Below, one piece after another: positions 14,183 through 22,922 of a stretch of 23,427 bases of DNA. Under the pieces are notes generated by a model. The model made no database searches. It was not told where the DNA came from and saw nothing but the letters and a program-made list of their open reading frames with translations. The DNA lies in assembly GCA_036824045.1 (NCBI GenBank), contig DAITAZ010000052.1, forward strand, positions 1 through 23,427. Direction: 5' to 3'. The first letter of the stretch is position 1. The number at the start of each line of letters is the position of its first letter. This stretch comes from DAITAZ01 sp036824045. GTDB lineage: Bacteria > Pseudomonadota > Gammaproteobacteria > Burkholderiales > Rhodocyclaceae. A program made the translations under genes and the position numbers.

Positions 14183-16210
14183 TCACTCGGCCACCAGATG
14201 GCAGTGGACGATGCGGGAGGGCGAAAGCGCAGCCCCTTGGGGGTAGTGCTCACGGCAGCGGGCCTCGGCCATGGGGCAGCGGGGATGGAAATGGCAACCC
14301 GGTGGAGGGGCCAGAGGCGAGGGCAGATCCGCCATGCGCAAGGCAGGCCCCGGCGCCGGCCCGCCCGCATCCACCCGGGGCACGGCCGCCAGAAGCGCGC
14401 GGGTGTAGGGGTGCCGGGGATCACGCATCACCTCCTCCACCGTCCCTCGTTCCACCAGACGGCCCAGGTACATGACGCATACCTCGTGAGCCAGGTAATC
14501 CACCACCGCCAGGTTGTGGGTGATGAACAAGTAGCCCAGACCGTATTCCACCTGGAGCGAGCGCAGCAGATTGAGGATCTGGGCCTGCACCGATACGTCC
14601 AGCGCACTGGTGGGTTCATCGCACAAAAGAAAATCCGGCCGTACTGCCAGCGCCCGGGCAATGGCGAGCCGCTGCCGCTGCCCGCCGGAAAATTCGTGGG
14701 GATAGCGCTGGATTGCACCCGCTTCCAGCCCCACCCGCTCCAGCAGGGCTGCGGCATCGAAGTCCGCCACCCGGGCACCACCCAGGGCGCGCACGCCTTC
14801 CTCCAATATTTCCCCGACCCGCATGCGCGGGTTGAGGGACGCAAACGGGTCCTGAAAGACCATCTGCACGCGACCGCGAGCCGCCCGTCTGTGCTCACCG
14901 GAGGCAGCCACCAGATCAAGCTCACCCAGGCTGATCCTTCCGCCTGTCGGCCGGACAAGCCCCAGCACCGCTTTTCCCACCGTCGTCTTGCCGCAGCCGG
15001 ACTCGCCCACCAGCGCCACCGTCCGCCCCGGTCGCAAGCACAGATCCAGGCCGTCCACCGCCTTCACGTGCCCCACCACTCGTTTGAGCACGCCCTTTCG
15101 CACCGGGAAATGAACCTGGAGGCTTTCCACGCGCAAGGTGTCGGCAGGCCCCGCGGATACGCTAATGGGCGCGCCGCCGCCGCTTCCAGGCGCCGCCCCC
15201 GGTGACGCGGGGGCGGCAGTGCCGGTCGGGTCGAACACATGGCACCGCACCCATTGACCATCCCCGCCTTGGTGCCAGGCCGGCGCATCCTCGCGGCAGC
15301 GAGCCCAGGCGTGCTCGCAACGGGGCGCGAAGCGGCACCCCTGGGGCAAGGCCGCCAGACTGGGTACCTGCCCGGGAATGGTGGCCAACCGGCCTTCCCG
15401 GCGGCGCGGATCGGGCAGCGCCTCGAACAGCTTGCGCGAATAAGGATGCAACGGCTGGCGGAAGAACGTATCGCGCGGGGCACTTTCCACCAGATGGCCG
15501 GCGTACATGACGCCCACCCGATGGGCCATGCCGGCGACCACCCCCAAATCATGGGTGATGAGCAACATGCCCATGCCCCGTTCCCGCTGCAGATCGCGCA
15601 GCAGGTCCAGCACCTGGGCCTGGATCGTCACGTCCAGCGCAGTAGTGGGTTCGTCGGCAATCAGCAAGCGCGGCTCGCCCGCCAGAGCCATGGCGATCAT
15701 CACCCGCTGTTTCATGCCGCCCGAGAGCTGAAACGGGAAATCCGCCAGGCGCCGCACCGGGTCCGGAATGCCCACCGCCTCCAGCAGCGCCGCGGCACGC
15801 GCCTGAGCCGCCCCCCCGTGCAAGCCCCGGTGCTGGGCCAGCACCTCGCCAATCTGGCGCCCGACGGTGAGCACCGGATTGAGACTGGTACCGGGCTCCT
15901 GAAAAATCATCGCCAGTTCGCCACCGCGCACGCTGCGCATGGCGGCCTCGGGCAAGCCGCACAGATCCCGCCCCCCGATCTCCACCGCACCGCCGACCAC
16001 CTTCCCCCCCGGCGGGAGCAAGCGCATGATGCCGGCAGCAGTCATGGATTTTCCGCACCCGGATTCACCGAGCAAAGCGAAGGTTTCCCCCTCCCGGATA
16101 TCCAGGCTGACACCGTCCACCACCTGCAGTGCGCCCCTGGGCGTGCTGAGGCTCACGTTCAAAGCGTCCACCCGCAGCAGGGGAGCGCCCTCCGGCATCG
16201 ACGGGTTCAT
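14183..16210 (-). CDS. yejF: Peptide ABC importer ATPase, two fused nucleotide-binding domains (YejF-like)
   Basis: This cytoplasmic motor of an oligopeptide-type importer carries both ATPase domains in one 675-aa chain, as YejF does. Domain 1 has Walker A GESGCGKS at 48-55, signature LSGGM at 162-166 and Walker B D186/E187 (ADEPTTALD). Its oligopeptide-specific C-terminal segment includes HPYSRKLFEALP and a Cys/Arg-rich GCRFAPRCEHAWARC. Domain 2 has Walker A GESGCGKT at 402-409, signature SGGQ at 508-511 and Walker B D531/E532. A second tail reads GCHFHPRCPMAEARC. Both sites look competent. The Cys pattern is known from oligopeptide/dipeptide ATPases, some of which bind a metal cluster there. 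It overlaps the upstream permease gene by 4 bases (ATGA) and ends the operon. Confidence 0.94.
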   Translation of the reverse strand: MNPSMPEGAPLLRVDALNVSLSTPRGALQVVDGVSLDIREGETFALLGESGCGKSMTAAGIMRLLPPGGKVVGGAVEIGGRDLCGLPEAAMRSVRGGELAMIFQEPGTSLNPVLTVGRQIGEVLAQHRGLHGGAAQARAAALLEAVGIPDPVRRLADFPFQLSGGMKQRVMIAMALAGEPRLLIADEPTTALDVTIQAQVLDLLRDLQRERGMGMLLITHDLGVVAGMAHRVGVMYAGHLVESAPRDTFFRQPLHPYSRKLFEALPDPRRREGRLATIPGQVPSLAALPQGCRFAPRCEHAWARCREDAPAWHQGGDGQWVRCHVFDPTGTAAPASPGAAPGSGGGAPISVSAGPADTLRVESLQVHFPVRKGVLKRVVGHVKAVDGLDLCLRPGRTVALVGESGCGKTTVGKAVLGLVRPTGGRISLGELDLVAASGEHRRAARGRVQMVFQDPFASLNPRMRVGEILEEGVRALGGARVADFDAAALLERVGLEAGAIQRYPHEFSGGQRQRLAIARALAVRPDFLLCDEPTSALDVSVQAQILNLLRSLQVEYGLGYLFITHNLAVVDYLAHEVCVMYLGRLVERGTVEEVMRDPRHPYTRALLAAVPRVDAGGPAPGPALRMADLPSPLAPPPGCHFHPRCPMAEARCREHYPQGAALSPSRIVHCHLVAE

Positions 16211-17670
16211 CGTGCCCCCTCCCTGTGCAGGCGACGGCTGGGGCCGGCGCCCTGATAGCGGGGATCAAAGGCATCCCGCACCCGGTCGGCCAGCAAGTTG
16301 GCGGCCAGTACCATCACGAACATGAAGACGAAGGCCGACGCCAGGGACCACCACACCATGGGCTCGCGGGCCAGTTCCAGCCGTGCGGCGTTGATCATGG
16401 TGCCAAAGCTGGTGGTGTTGGGATCAACCCCGATGCCCACGTAGGAAAGCACCGCCTCCGCCAGGACAAGGCCACTGAAGTCCATCACCAGCGCGATCAT
16501 CACGATGTGCATGAGGTTGGGCAGGATGTGGCGCACCATGATGCGCCCGCCCGATACCCCAAAAGCCTGGGCTGCCTGGACATATTCCAGTTCCCGAAGC
16601 TTGAGGGTCTCCCCCCGCAACAGGCGGCACAGTCCCGTCCAGCTGGTGAGGCCAAGGATGAAGCACAGAGCGGTCAGGCGGGCGTCCGCCCGCTCTGCCG
16701 CCGTGGCAAACCAGTCCGGATGGGTATCAATCACCACCTGCATCATCAGCACCGCCGCGGCGATCAGCAGCACACCAGGGATCGAGTTGAGAACGGTGTA
16801 AACATACTGGATCACGTCATCCACCCAGCCGCCAAAGTAGCCCGCCAGCAAGCCCAGCGCGATGGCCAGCGGCAGGGTCACCAGCGTCGTGATGGTGCCG
16901 ATCACCAGTGCCGTACGCACACTTTTCAAGGTCAGGAAGAGAACATCCTGCCCCACCTTGTCGGTACCCAGCACGTGGTAGGCTCCCGCCAACCCCCACG
17001 CCACCCCGCCAAAGGCGCACACCAGCGCCAGCACCGCCAGCACACCTTCCCATGCGAGCGGCCAGCGACCCTGCCAGATCTGCCCCACGACCTGCGCCAC
17101 CCCCATGCGCGCCCTGCGGGCCACAGCGGTGATCACGCCCACGGACACGAACAGCCACAGGACGGCCCCCGCCACCAGCCCGGCCGCCCCCCGCGTGGCC
17201 ACATCCGTCGCCCAATCCCGGGCGGGCTCCGCCAGGCCGGCACCGCCAAACTTGAGTCGGGGAAAGTCCCGCTGCTGGGTGCCGTCCGGCATCTCCAGCG
17301 TTTCCTTGGCGAAAAGCTGATAGTCCAGCGGCGCGGAGTAGGTCTTCTCCATCCGGTTCCGCAGGGGGGCACACACCGCATCCAGCACGCTCAATACCTC
17401 CACCCCGTAGCGTGCTTCCGTCTGCCCGGGGGCATCCGGCAGGCGCGGGCGATAGTGAAGGCTATCGAGCACGCCCACCACCAGGAACACACCGAGGATG
17501 GTGGCGGCCGCCATGGCAGAACGGCTTTCTCCCACCTTCTGCCAGCTTGCCAGCAAGTGAGGCTGCCGCCGTGCCCACCAGGCACCGGCCACGCCGAGCA
17601 CGATGAGCCCCAGGAACAGGACATCCGTCACCAGCAAAACGGGTTTGAAACCTGCATCCATGCCCGTCAT
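16207..17670 (-). CDS. yejE: Peptide ABC importer permease, enlarged YejE-like
   Basis: This is the second membrane subunit of the importer. The C-terminal half (about 255-480) is a standard BPD_transp_1 permease. It is preceded by LGTDKVGQDVL, and the ATPase-contact loop reads EYVQAAQAFGVSGGRIMVRH. The end, VRDAFDP, matches E. coli YejE. The chain is about 487 aa, much longer than E. coli YejE (341). The N-terminal half has hydrophobic segments near residues 13-34, 54-72, 173-192 and 220-240 with a polar region between the second and third. Start candidates are GTG 17673, ATG 17670 and ATG 17661. I chose 17670 because it overlaps the upstream stop as TGATG. The 3' end overlaps the ATPase gene by 4 bases. 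Confidence 0.9.
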   Translation of the reverse strand: MTGMDAGFKPVLLVTDVLFLGLIVLGVAGAWWARRQPHLLASWQKVGESRSAMAAATILGVFLVVGVLDSLHYRPRLPDAPGQTEARYGVEVLSVLDAVCAPLRNRMEKTYSAPLDYQLFAKETLEMPDGTQQRDFPRLKFGGAGLAEPARDWATDVATRGAAGLVAGAVLWLFVSVGVITAVARRARMGVAQVVGQIWQGRWPLAWEGVLAVLALVCAFGGVAWGLAGAYHVLGTDKVGQDVLFLTLKSVRTALVIGTITTLVTLPLAIALGLLAGYFGGWVDDVIQYVYTVLNSIPGVLLIAAAVLMMQVVIDTHPDWFATAAERADARLTALCFILGLTSWTGLCRLLRGETLKLRELEYVQAAQAFGVSGGRIMVRHILPNLMHIVMIALVMDFSGLVLAEAVLSYVGIGVDPNTTSFGTMINAARLELAREPMVWWSLASAFVFMFVMVLAANLLADRVRDAFDPRYQGAGPSRRLHREGAR

Positions 17671-18647
17671 CACTCCAGTCGGATACGCGGATCCACGAGG
17701 GTGTAGGAAATGTCGGTCAGGATCAGTCCGACGATGTAGAGCAGCGAACCCATGAACACCATGGCCCGCACCACGGCGAAATCCTGCGCATTGATGGCGT
17801 CGATGGTATAGCTGCCCAAGCCCGGTATGCCGAAAAAGGACTCGGTAAGCAGGCTGCCCATGAACAGCAGCGGGATGACCACCACCACCCCGGTCAGGAT
17901 GGGGATCATGGCATTGCGCAGCACATGCCGGAACAACACGAGGGATTCGGAAAGCCCCTTGGCCCGGGCCGTGCGCACATAATCCTTGCCGATTTCCTCA
18001 AGGAAAATGGTGCGGTACCAGCGGGTGCTGCTGCCCAGGCCGGCAATCACGCTGATGATCACCGGCAGCACCAGAAACCGCGCGGCATCCGGGCCGCTGC
18101 CATAACCCGAGATGGGCACCAGATTCCACACCTTGCTCACCAGATACTGCCCGCCAATGATGTAGAAGAGGCTGGAAACCGACATCATCCCGACGCAGAT
18201 GATCACCCCCCAGGTATCGAGGTAGCTGGCCCGAAAAAACACCAGCAGCAAAGCCAGCGCGACCGTGGCCACCAGACTCAGCATGAACACCGGAACCGCG
18301 ATGGCAAGGGACGGCCCCATGCGGGTGCGAATCTCGTGAGCGATGTCCCGCCCGTCGTCCGAAGCGCCGAAATCGAAGGCAAACATCCGCACCGACTTGC
18401 GGTAGAACACCGTGTCCGTCACCTTGTCCAGGCCCTGCGCCGCCTCGTTGACGAAGAGTGGCTTGTCGTAGCCCCGCTCCACCTTCCAGCGTGCAATGGC
18501 CTCGGGGGTCACCCGTTTCACGCCCAGTTGCATCCGAGCCATGTCATCAGGGGTGTTGACCACGAAGAAGAGCGCGAAGGTGAGCAGATTCACACCGATC
18601 AGGATCGGGATGGCGTAGAGCACCCGGCGCAAAATGTAAGCAATCAT
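17670..18647 (-). CDS. yejB: Peptide ABC importer permease, YejB-like
   Basis: This is the first membrane subunit of the importer, 325 aa from the ATG at 18647. It begins MIAYILRRVLYAIPILIGVN, the conserved first helix of DppB/OppB/YejB proteins. A periplasmic segment (about 35-120) follows, then five further hydrophobic segments. The ATPase-contact loop reads DYVRTARAKGLSESLVLFRH and is followed by NAMIPILT. It ends DPRIRLE, the DPR.R ending typical of this class. A longer frame reaches upstream into the methyltransferase gene, but the conserved helix fixes the start. The ATG overlaps the methyltransferase stop by 4 bases (ATGA). Confidence 0.94.
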   Translation of the reverse strand: MIAYILRRVLYAIPILIGVNLLTFALFFVVNTPDDMARMQLGVKRVTPEAIARWKVERGYDKPLFVNEAAQGLDKVTDTVFYRKSVRMFAFDFGASDDGRDIAHEIRTRMGPSLAIAVPVFMLSLVATVALALLLVFFRASYLDTWGVIICVGMMSVSSLFYIIGGQYLVSKVWNLVPISGYGSGPDAARFLVLPVIISVIAGLGSSTRWYRTIFLEEIGKDYVRTARAKGLSESLVLFRHVLRNAMIPILTGVVVVIPLLFMGSLLTESFFGIPGLGSYTIDAINAQDFAVVRAMVFMGSLLYIVGLILTDISYTLVDPRIRLE

Positions 18648-19855
18648 GGGTTCTCCGGCACGCTGTTCCCAGGGGTTGGCCGACGTCGGGCCGAAAGCAG
18701 CAGGTTGCGCGGTGTGAGCCGGCGGTCGCAGAAGGTGCCAACCTCGACGCTGTAGCCCGCGCGCTCCAGGTAAGCCGCCATGTCCGCCACCAGCCACAGT
18801 TCAAGCGCACGGCGGAACGCGTGGCGCACCAAACCCAGCCGCAGCACCGCATGCCGGCGGGCCCAGCCCTGCGCTTTCCAGCCCGTCCAGTCAGCGGGCA
18901 GGGGGATCGGGACGCCCTCCCGCATGGCCATCGCGGTCACGAAATCCTCGAAACTGCCGCCAAACCAGCCCCGTGGAACGGGCTTGAAGGGACGGTACTC
19001 GGCCATGCCGGCGGCCCGGCGCATGGCGTCGAAACCCAGCCGCCAAGCCATTTGCCGCGCCACCTCACGCTGCTCGCGGGCAGGCGCGGTGACAGTCTCG
19101 GTCACGGCCAGACGCAAATCGGCCTCGGTCAAACGCAGCGCCAAACCCGGGTTGAAGGATCGGTACTCGCCCCCCGCCAGCAGCTTGTGGTAACAGCAAG
19201 GCGCAAGATCGAGCGCCACGAGGCGGGAAGCTGAACCACGGCGAACCAGTTCCCGGTGCAGATCGCCGCAGGCGTGCAGCGCAAGCACGTGCCCGCGGGG
19301 CTCGGCCTGCGCAGCCCTGCTCAGCACATCAACGCAGGCAAAATCCTGGGGCTGGCGCGCCCGGCTTGCCAAGGCTCTCCCCTCGGCGCACAGCGTGGCA
19401 TCGATTTCCAGGCTCATCACCGGGCGCCCCCACCGGTGCGCCATCACCCGTCCCAGGTGCCCCTTGCCCGCGCACCACTCCAGGAGCTCGGCCTCGGGTT
19501 TCCCCACCGCGGCGGCAAACGCCTCAATCTGCGCCTGCTTGCGGCCCGGCACCCCCCACTCGATACGGGAATCCCGCTCCCAGCCCGCGCCGCCGGGACT
19601 GCACGGCCCCACCTGCGCCAATTCAGTCAGCTCCGCCAGCTCCGGACAGGCTTCGGCGAGCCACTGCTGAACGGGAGCCGGGTCATCGCTCAGGGCACTT
19701 ACCTCTTTGTCGTCCAGCGCCAGAAGCCGCCTGGCGAGGCCGGGCAAGCGAGCACTCCACGCGGGTTCCGGCTCTTTGAACGGCTGCGGGCGCCACAGCC
19801 AGGAGGCGCCGTCGAGCAATCGGTCCAGGCTGACGAGCCGCGCCAGCCAACTCAT
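18644..19855 (-). CDS. Methyltransf_32-type SAM-dependent methyltransferase inside the transporter operon
   Basis: The 403-aa product looks like a class I methyltransferase of the group that includes METTL25- and GSTCD-like domains. The SAM loop is WCAGKGHLGR at 127-136. LHACGDLH at 193-200 and LAPCCYHK at 217-224 are the group's further hallmarks; the substrate is not known. The N-terminal 120 residues are poorly conserved and helical, and the C-terminal part ends in a basic, Pro-rich tail. The start ATG at 19855 overlaps the binding-protein stop by 4 bases, and the stop overlaps the permease start by 4 bases. The gene is therefore an integral part of the transporter transcript. The family call rests on the three motifs; I cannot infer whether rRNA, tRNA, protein or a small molecule is modified. 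Confidence 0.83.
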   Translation of the reverse strand: MSWLARLVSLDRLLDGASWLWRPQPFKEPEPAWSARLPGLARRLLALDDKEVSALSDDPAPVQQWLAEACPELAELTELAQVGPCSPGGAGWERDSRIEWGVPGRKQAQIEAFAAAVGKPEAELLEWCAGKGHLGRVMAHRWGRPVMSLEIDATLCAEGRALASRARQPQDFACVDVLSRAAQAEPRGHVLALHACGDLHRELVRRGSASRLVALDLAPCCYHKLLAGGEYRSFNPGLALRLTEADLRLAVTETVTAPAREQREVARQMAWRLGFDAMRRAAGMAEYRPFKPVPRGWFGGSFEDFVTAMAMREGVPIPLPADWTGWKAQGWARRHAVLRLGLVRHAFRRALELWLVADMAAYLERAGYSVEVGTFCDRRLTPRNLLLSARRRPTPGNSVPENP

Positions 19856-22014
19856 CGCCCCACCCCCGCCGCGGTCGCCCGTTCGCGCCGCCGGTAATGC
19901 CCCACGGCCGGAAGCACGGAGAGACCCAGCACCACCAGCACAATCGCCAGCGGCCACAGTTTGGGGGTGTTCCATGCCGCCCGCTGGCGCTCTCGCAAAG
20001 CGGTATCGATGCGCTGATACTTCATGGTGTTGCGGATGATCTTCCCGGTCTTGCGGTTCTGCATCCAGCCATGCTGGAGGGTGTAGGCCTTCTCGTAGAA
20101 CCCCCACACCCAGGGCGCGTCAGCCTGCAGGATCGCCACCATGCGATCGATGATGGCCTGCCGTTCCGGGCCGTTATCCATGGCTTTCATCCGTTCGAAC
20201 AGCCGGTCGAACTCGGGGTTGGCATAGTTGGCGGCATTCTCACCTTGGGCACTCACCTTGCTCTGAGGGCCATAGAGCAGGAACAGCATGTTCTCCGGGT
20301 CGGGATAATCCGCGTTCCAGCCCCAGAAGAAGAGCTGGGCATTCCCCTTGCGGATCTTGTCCTGGAAGCGGTTGTAGTCGGTGGAGCGCACCACGAGCTG
20401 CACATTGAGTTTCTGGAACTGCTTGTTGAGCCAGTCGATGCGGGATTTGTCGCCCAGTCCTCCTCCAGTGGTGTCGAGGTTGATCACCAGTGGATGCCCG
20501 GTCCGGGCATCCCGCCCGTCCGGATACCCGGCTTCCGCCAGCAGTTTGCGCGCCTCCTCCACCGGGCGTCGCCTGGCCTGGCCGTTCTCCCAGACATGGG
20601 TGACGGGATTGACCCCCGCCTCGCCTTCCCGGTATCCCCAGATGCCTGGCGCCAGCGGACTGTTGGCCACCATGCCCCGGCCATTCAGGAAAACCGAGAT
20701 GAACTCCTCCTGATCAATGGCAATGGAGATGGCTTGACGCAGTTTGCGCGTGGCCTCGCTGTTGCCGCCGACCACCGGGTCCAGCATGTTGAAGCCCATG
20801 TACATCACGCTGGGTGCCACTGCAGTCAGCAGGCGGATACCGCGCGCTTGCATTTCGTCCGTGAGCGTGACTTCTCCGGTGCCCCCCATCTGCACCGCCT
20901 GGTCGAAATTGTCGGAGGCGACGCCGGAAATGTCGTAGTACCCCTGCAGGAACTTGTTCCAGTAGGGAATGCTTTCCTTCTCCCGGGTGAATACCACCTT
21001 GTCCACAAAGGGCAGGCGCTGGCCGGCGTCACGCAACAAGCCGGCTTCCGCGTCTCCTGGCTCGCCTTCGGCGGGATAGAACTCCTCATGGAAATTGGGG
21101 TTGCGGCTCAGCACCATGCGGCTGTTGGGATCGTTCTCCGTCAGCATGTAAGGACCCGTCCCCACCGGCCACCAGTCCAGCGTCAGGTTTTTCTCGGCCA
21201 TGCCCGGCTGGGCGAAGAAACGGTCGGCCTCCACCGGCATCGGCGCAAAGAACGGCATCGCGAGCCAATAGAGGAACTGGGGATACTTGCCTTTCAGGCG
21301 CACCCGGTAGGTACGCTCGTCCACCACTTCGACACCCGGGAAATCATGCTGCCGGAAGTCGATCCACTCCGCCTTGCCCTTGTAGCGGGTGCGCAGTTCC
21401 GCGTGATACTCCTTGAGTCCAAGGATGTAGTCGGACATCAGCTCGAGCACCGGCGAATGCAGGCGCGGGTGGGCCAGCCGCTTGATCTGGTAAACATAGT
21501 CGGCTGCCGTCAGCGTTCGCGTGCCGGTTTCAGGAAAATCCGCCAGACTGCGTTTGTCCGACAGAAACGCCCGACTCAACCCGAAATACCGGGGCTCACC
21601 CTCCGCGTTCCGCGCAAAGGCGGGGTGAGGCTGAAACCGTATATCCGGCCGGATTCTGATTTCGTATTCCGACACTGCCACTCGCTGCGCATCCACATCC
21701 GCAGGCAACGCCTTGCCGGCTGCGTCCAGATAGCGCACGGTCGGCATCGCTTCGGCAGCACCGGGGATCAGCGTATAGGGGCGTTTCAGGTAGTGGAACT
21801 GCAGTGGCGGCTCATAGATCTGGTACAGGAAGGTCGCCTCGTCCTCACTATAGGACTGCACCGGATCCAGATGCTTGGGTCGCTGGGAGAACGAGGAATA
21901 GAGAATGTTTCCCCCCGACTCCTGCGCCGGATGGGGGTTGTTCCACAAGTCGGCACACCCCCCCAGAACGAAGAGGACGCCGCACATCAGGATCTGCCTC
22001 AGTGCGTATCGCAT
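19852..22014 (-). CDS. Periplasmic peptide-binding lipoprotein (SBP family 5) with C-terminal membrane helix
   Basis: This is the substrate-binding component of the YejABEF-like importer, 720 aa from the ATG at 22014. The N-terminus is a lipoprotein signal with lipobox LGGC (C20 as the lipidated residue, Ala at +2). The SBP_bac_5 domain runs from about residue 36 (ILYSSFSQRPKHLDPVQSY) to about 670. Family motifs include WPVGTGPYMLTEND, LRQAISIAIDQEEF and FWGWNADYPDPENMLFLLYG. Most unusually, residues 686-707 form a strong membrane helix (LWPLAIVLVVLGLSVLPAVG) followed by RRRER. It is longer than the common 500-600 aa. No good Shine-Dalgarno precedes the ATG. A longer frame runs upstream through the intergenic region and tRNA genes and is discarded. 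Confidence 0.92.
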   Translation of the reverse strand: MRYALRQILMCGVLFVLGGCADLWNNPHPAQESGGNILYSSFSQRPKHLDPVQSYSEDEATFLYQIYEPPLQFHYLKRPYTLIPGAAEAMPTVRYLDAAGKALPADVDAQRVAVSEYEIRIRPDIRFQPHPAFARNAEGEPRYFGLSRAFLSDKRSLADFPETGTRTLTAADYVYQIKRLAHPRLHSPVLELMSDYILGLKEYHAELRTRYKGKAEWIDFRQHDFPGVEVVDERTYRVRLKGKYPQFLYWLAMPFFAPMPVEADRFFAQPGMAEKNLTLDWWPVGTGPYMLTENDPNSRMVLSRNPNFHEEFYPAEGEPGDAEAGLLRDAGQRLPFVDKVVFTREKESIPYWNKFLQGYYDISGVASDNFDQAVQMGGTGEVTLTDEMQARGIRLLTAVAPSVMYMGFNMLDPVVGGNSEATRKLRQAISIAIDQEEFISVFLNGRGMVANSPLAPGIWGYREGEAGVNPVTHVWENGQARRRPVEEARKLLAEAGYPDGRDARTGHPLVINLDTTGGGLGDKSRIDWLNKQFQKLNVQLVVRSTDYNRFQDKIRKGNAQLFFWGWNADYPDPENMLFLLYGPQSKVSAQGENAANYANPEFDRLFERMKAMDNGPERQAIIDRMVAILQADAPWVWGFYEKAYTLQHGWMQNRKTGKIIRNTMKYQRIDTALRERQRAAWNTPKLWPLAIVLVVLGLSVLPAVGHYRRRERATAAGVGR

Positions 22015-22089
22015 CCGGCAAGTGTAGCGGAAGCCCGCGCCATCCGGACCTCCGGAGATGGGCGGATCGGTGAGGGTGCATTTCTCCGC

Positions 22090-22095
22090 TATAAT
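22090..22095 (+). promoter_or_regulatory. Perfect -10 box of the fabI promoter
   Basis: TATAAT, an exact consensus, ends 30 bases before the fabI ATG. The best-spaced -35 candidate (TCGGTG at 22067-22072, 17-base spacer) is poor, so the promoter may rely on an activator or on the strong -10. Confidence 0.6.
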
Positions 22096-22125
22096 CGGCG
22101 CCAATTTTTCCATAGAGACATAAAC

Positions 22126-22911
22126 ATGGGTTTTCTCACCGGGAAACGCATCCTGATCACCGGCTTGCTCAGCAACCGCTCCATTTCCTACGGCATCGCC
22201 AAGGCGATGCACCGGGAAGGCGCCGAGTTGGCGTTCACTTATCAGACCGACCGGTTCCGTCAGCGGGTTGCGGACATGGCCGCCGAATTCGACAGCCAGA
22301 TGATTTTCGAATGCGATGTTGCCAGCGATGAAGCCATCGACCGGCTGTTCGCCGAGATTCGCGAGCAGTGGGACGGCATGGACAGCATGGTCCATTCCAT
22401 CGCCTTCGCACCCCGCGAGGCATTGGACGGCGATTTCTTTGAGGGGCTGTCCCGTGAGGCGTTCCGTGTCGCTCACGACATCAGTTCCTACAGCTTCGCT
22501 GGCATGGCCAAAGCCGCCCTGCCCCTGCTGGAAGGCCGCAAGGGCTCCCTCCTGACCATGTCTTATCTGGGTGCGGAACGCACCATGCCGCACTACAACG
22601 TAATGGGCTTGGCCAAGGCCAGCCTGGAATCCGCCGTGCGTTACATGGCTGCGAGCCTCGGCCCCCGCGGCATCCGCGTCAATGGCATCTCCGCAGGTCC
22701 GATCAAGACCTTGGCCGCCTCGGGGATCGGAAGCTTCGGCAAGCTGCTCGCCTACAACGAAAAACACTCGCCGCTGCGCCGCAACGTCACGATCGAGGAA
22801 GTCGGGAACACCGCGGCATTCATGTGCAGTGACTTGGCCAGCGGGATCACGGGCGAGATTCTCTACGTGGACGGCGGTTTTCATTCGGTAGCGCTGGGCA
22901 ATCCGGACTGA
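22126..22911 (+). CDS. fabI: Enoyl-[acyl-carrier-protein] reductase (NADH), FabI
   Basis: FabI reduces the trans-2 double bond of enoyl-ACP in the last step of each fatty-acid elongation round. The 261-aa product has the nucleotide-binding start MGFLTGKRILITGLLSNRSI, the FabI pattern with S19/I20 after the glycine. The catalytic motif Y147-x9-Y157-x6-K164 is visible (SYLGAERTMPHYNVMGLAKA). IRVNGISAGPIKTLAASGI and the C-terminal ITGEILYVDGGF are also typical. This is the triclosan-target class rather than FabV, FabK or FabL. The frame is open upstream, but the ATG at 22126 begins the conserved strand and sits 30 bases after TATAAT. A weak purine-rich stretch at 22113-22118 is the only ribosome site. 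It is divergent from the ABC operon. Confidence 0.97.
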   Translation: MGFLTGKRILITGLLSNRSISYGIAKAMHREGAELAFTYQTDRFRQRVADMAAEFDSQMIFECDVASDEAIDRLFAEIREQWDGMDSMVHSIAFAPREALDGDFFEGLSREAFRVAHDISSYSFAGMAKAALPLLEGRKGSLLTMSYLGAERTMPHYNVMGLAKASLESAVRYMAASLGPRGIRVNGISAGPIKTLAASGIGSFGKLLAYNEKHSPLRRNVTIEEVGNTAAFMCSDLASGITGEILYVDGGFHSVALGNPD

Positions 22912-22922
22912 CCGCAATTTGC

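Noticed and set aside
16225..17706. A 493-codon plus-strand open frame
   Set aside because: It is antisense to the YejE-like permease gene; its His/Gln/Arg-rich translation is typical of a GC-driven shadow.
19897..22125. Upstream extension of the fabI frame by more than 700 codons
   Set aside because: It is antisense to the binding-protein gene; the conserved FabI start and TATAAT at 22090-22095 place the gene start at 22126.
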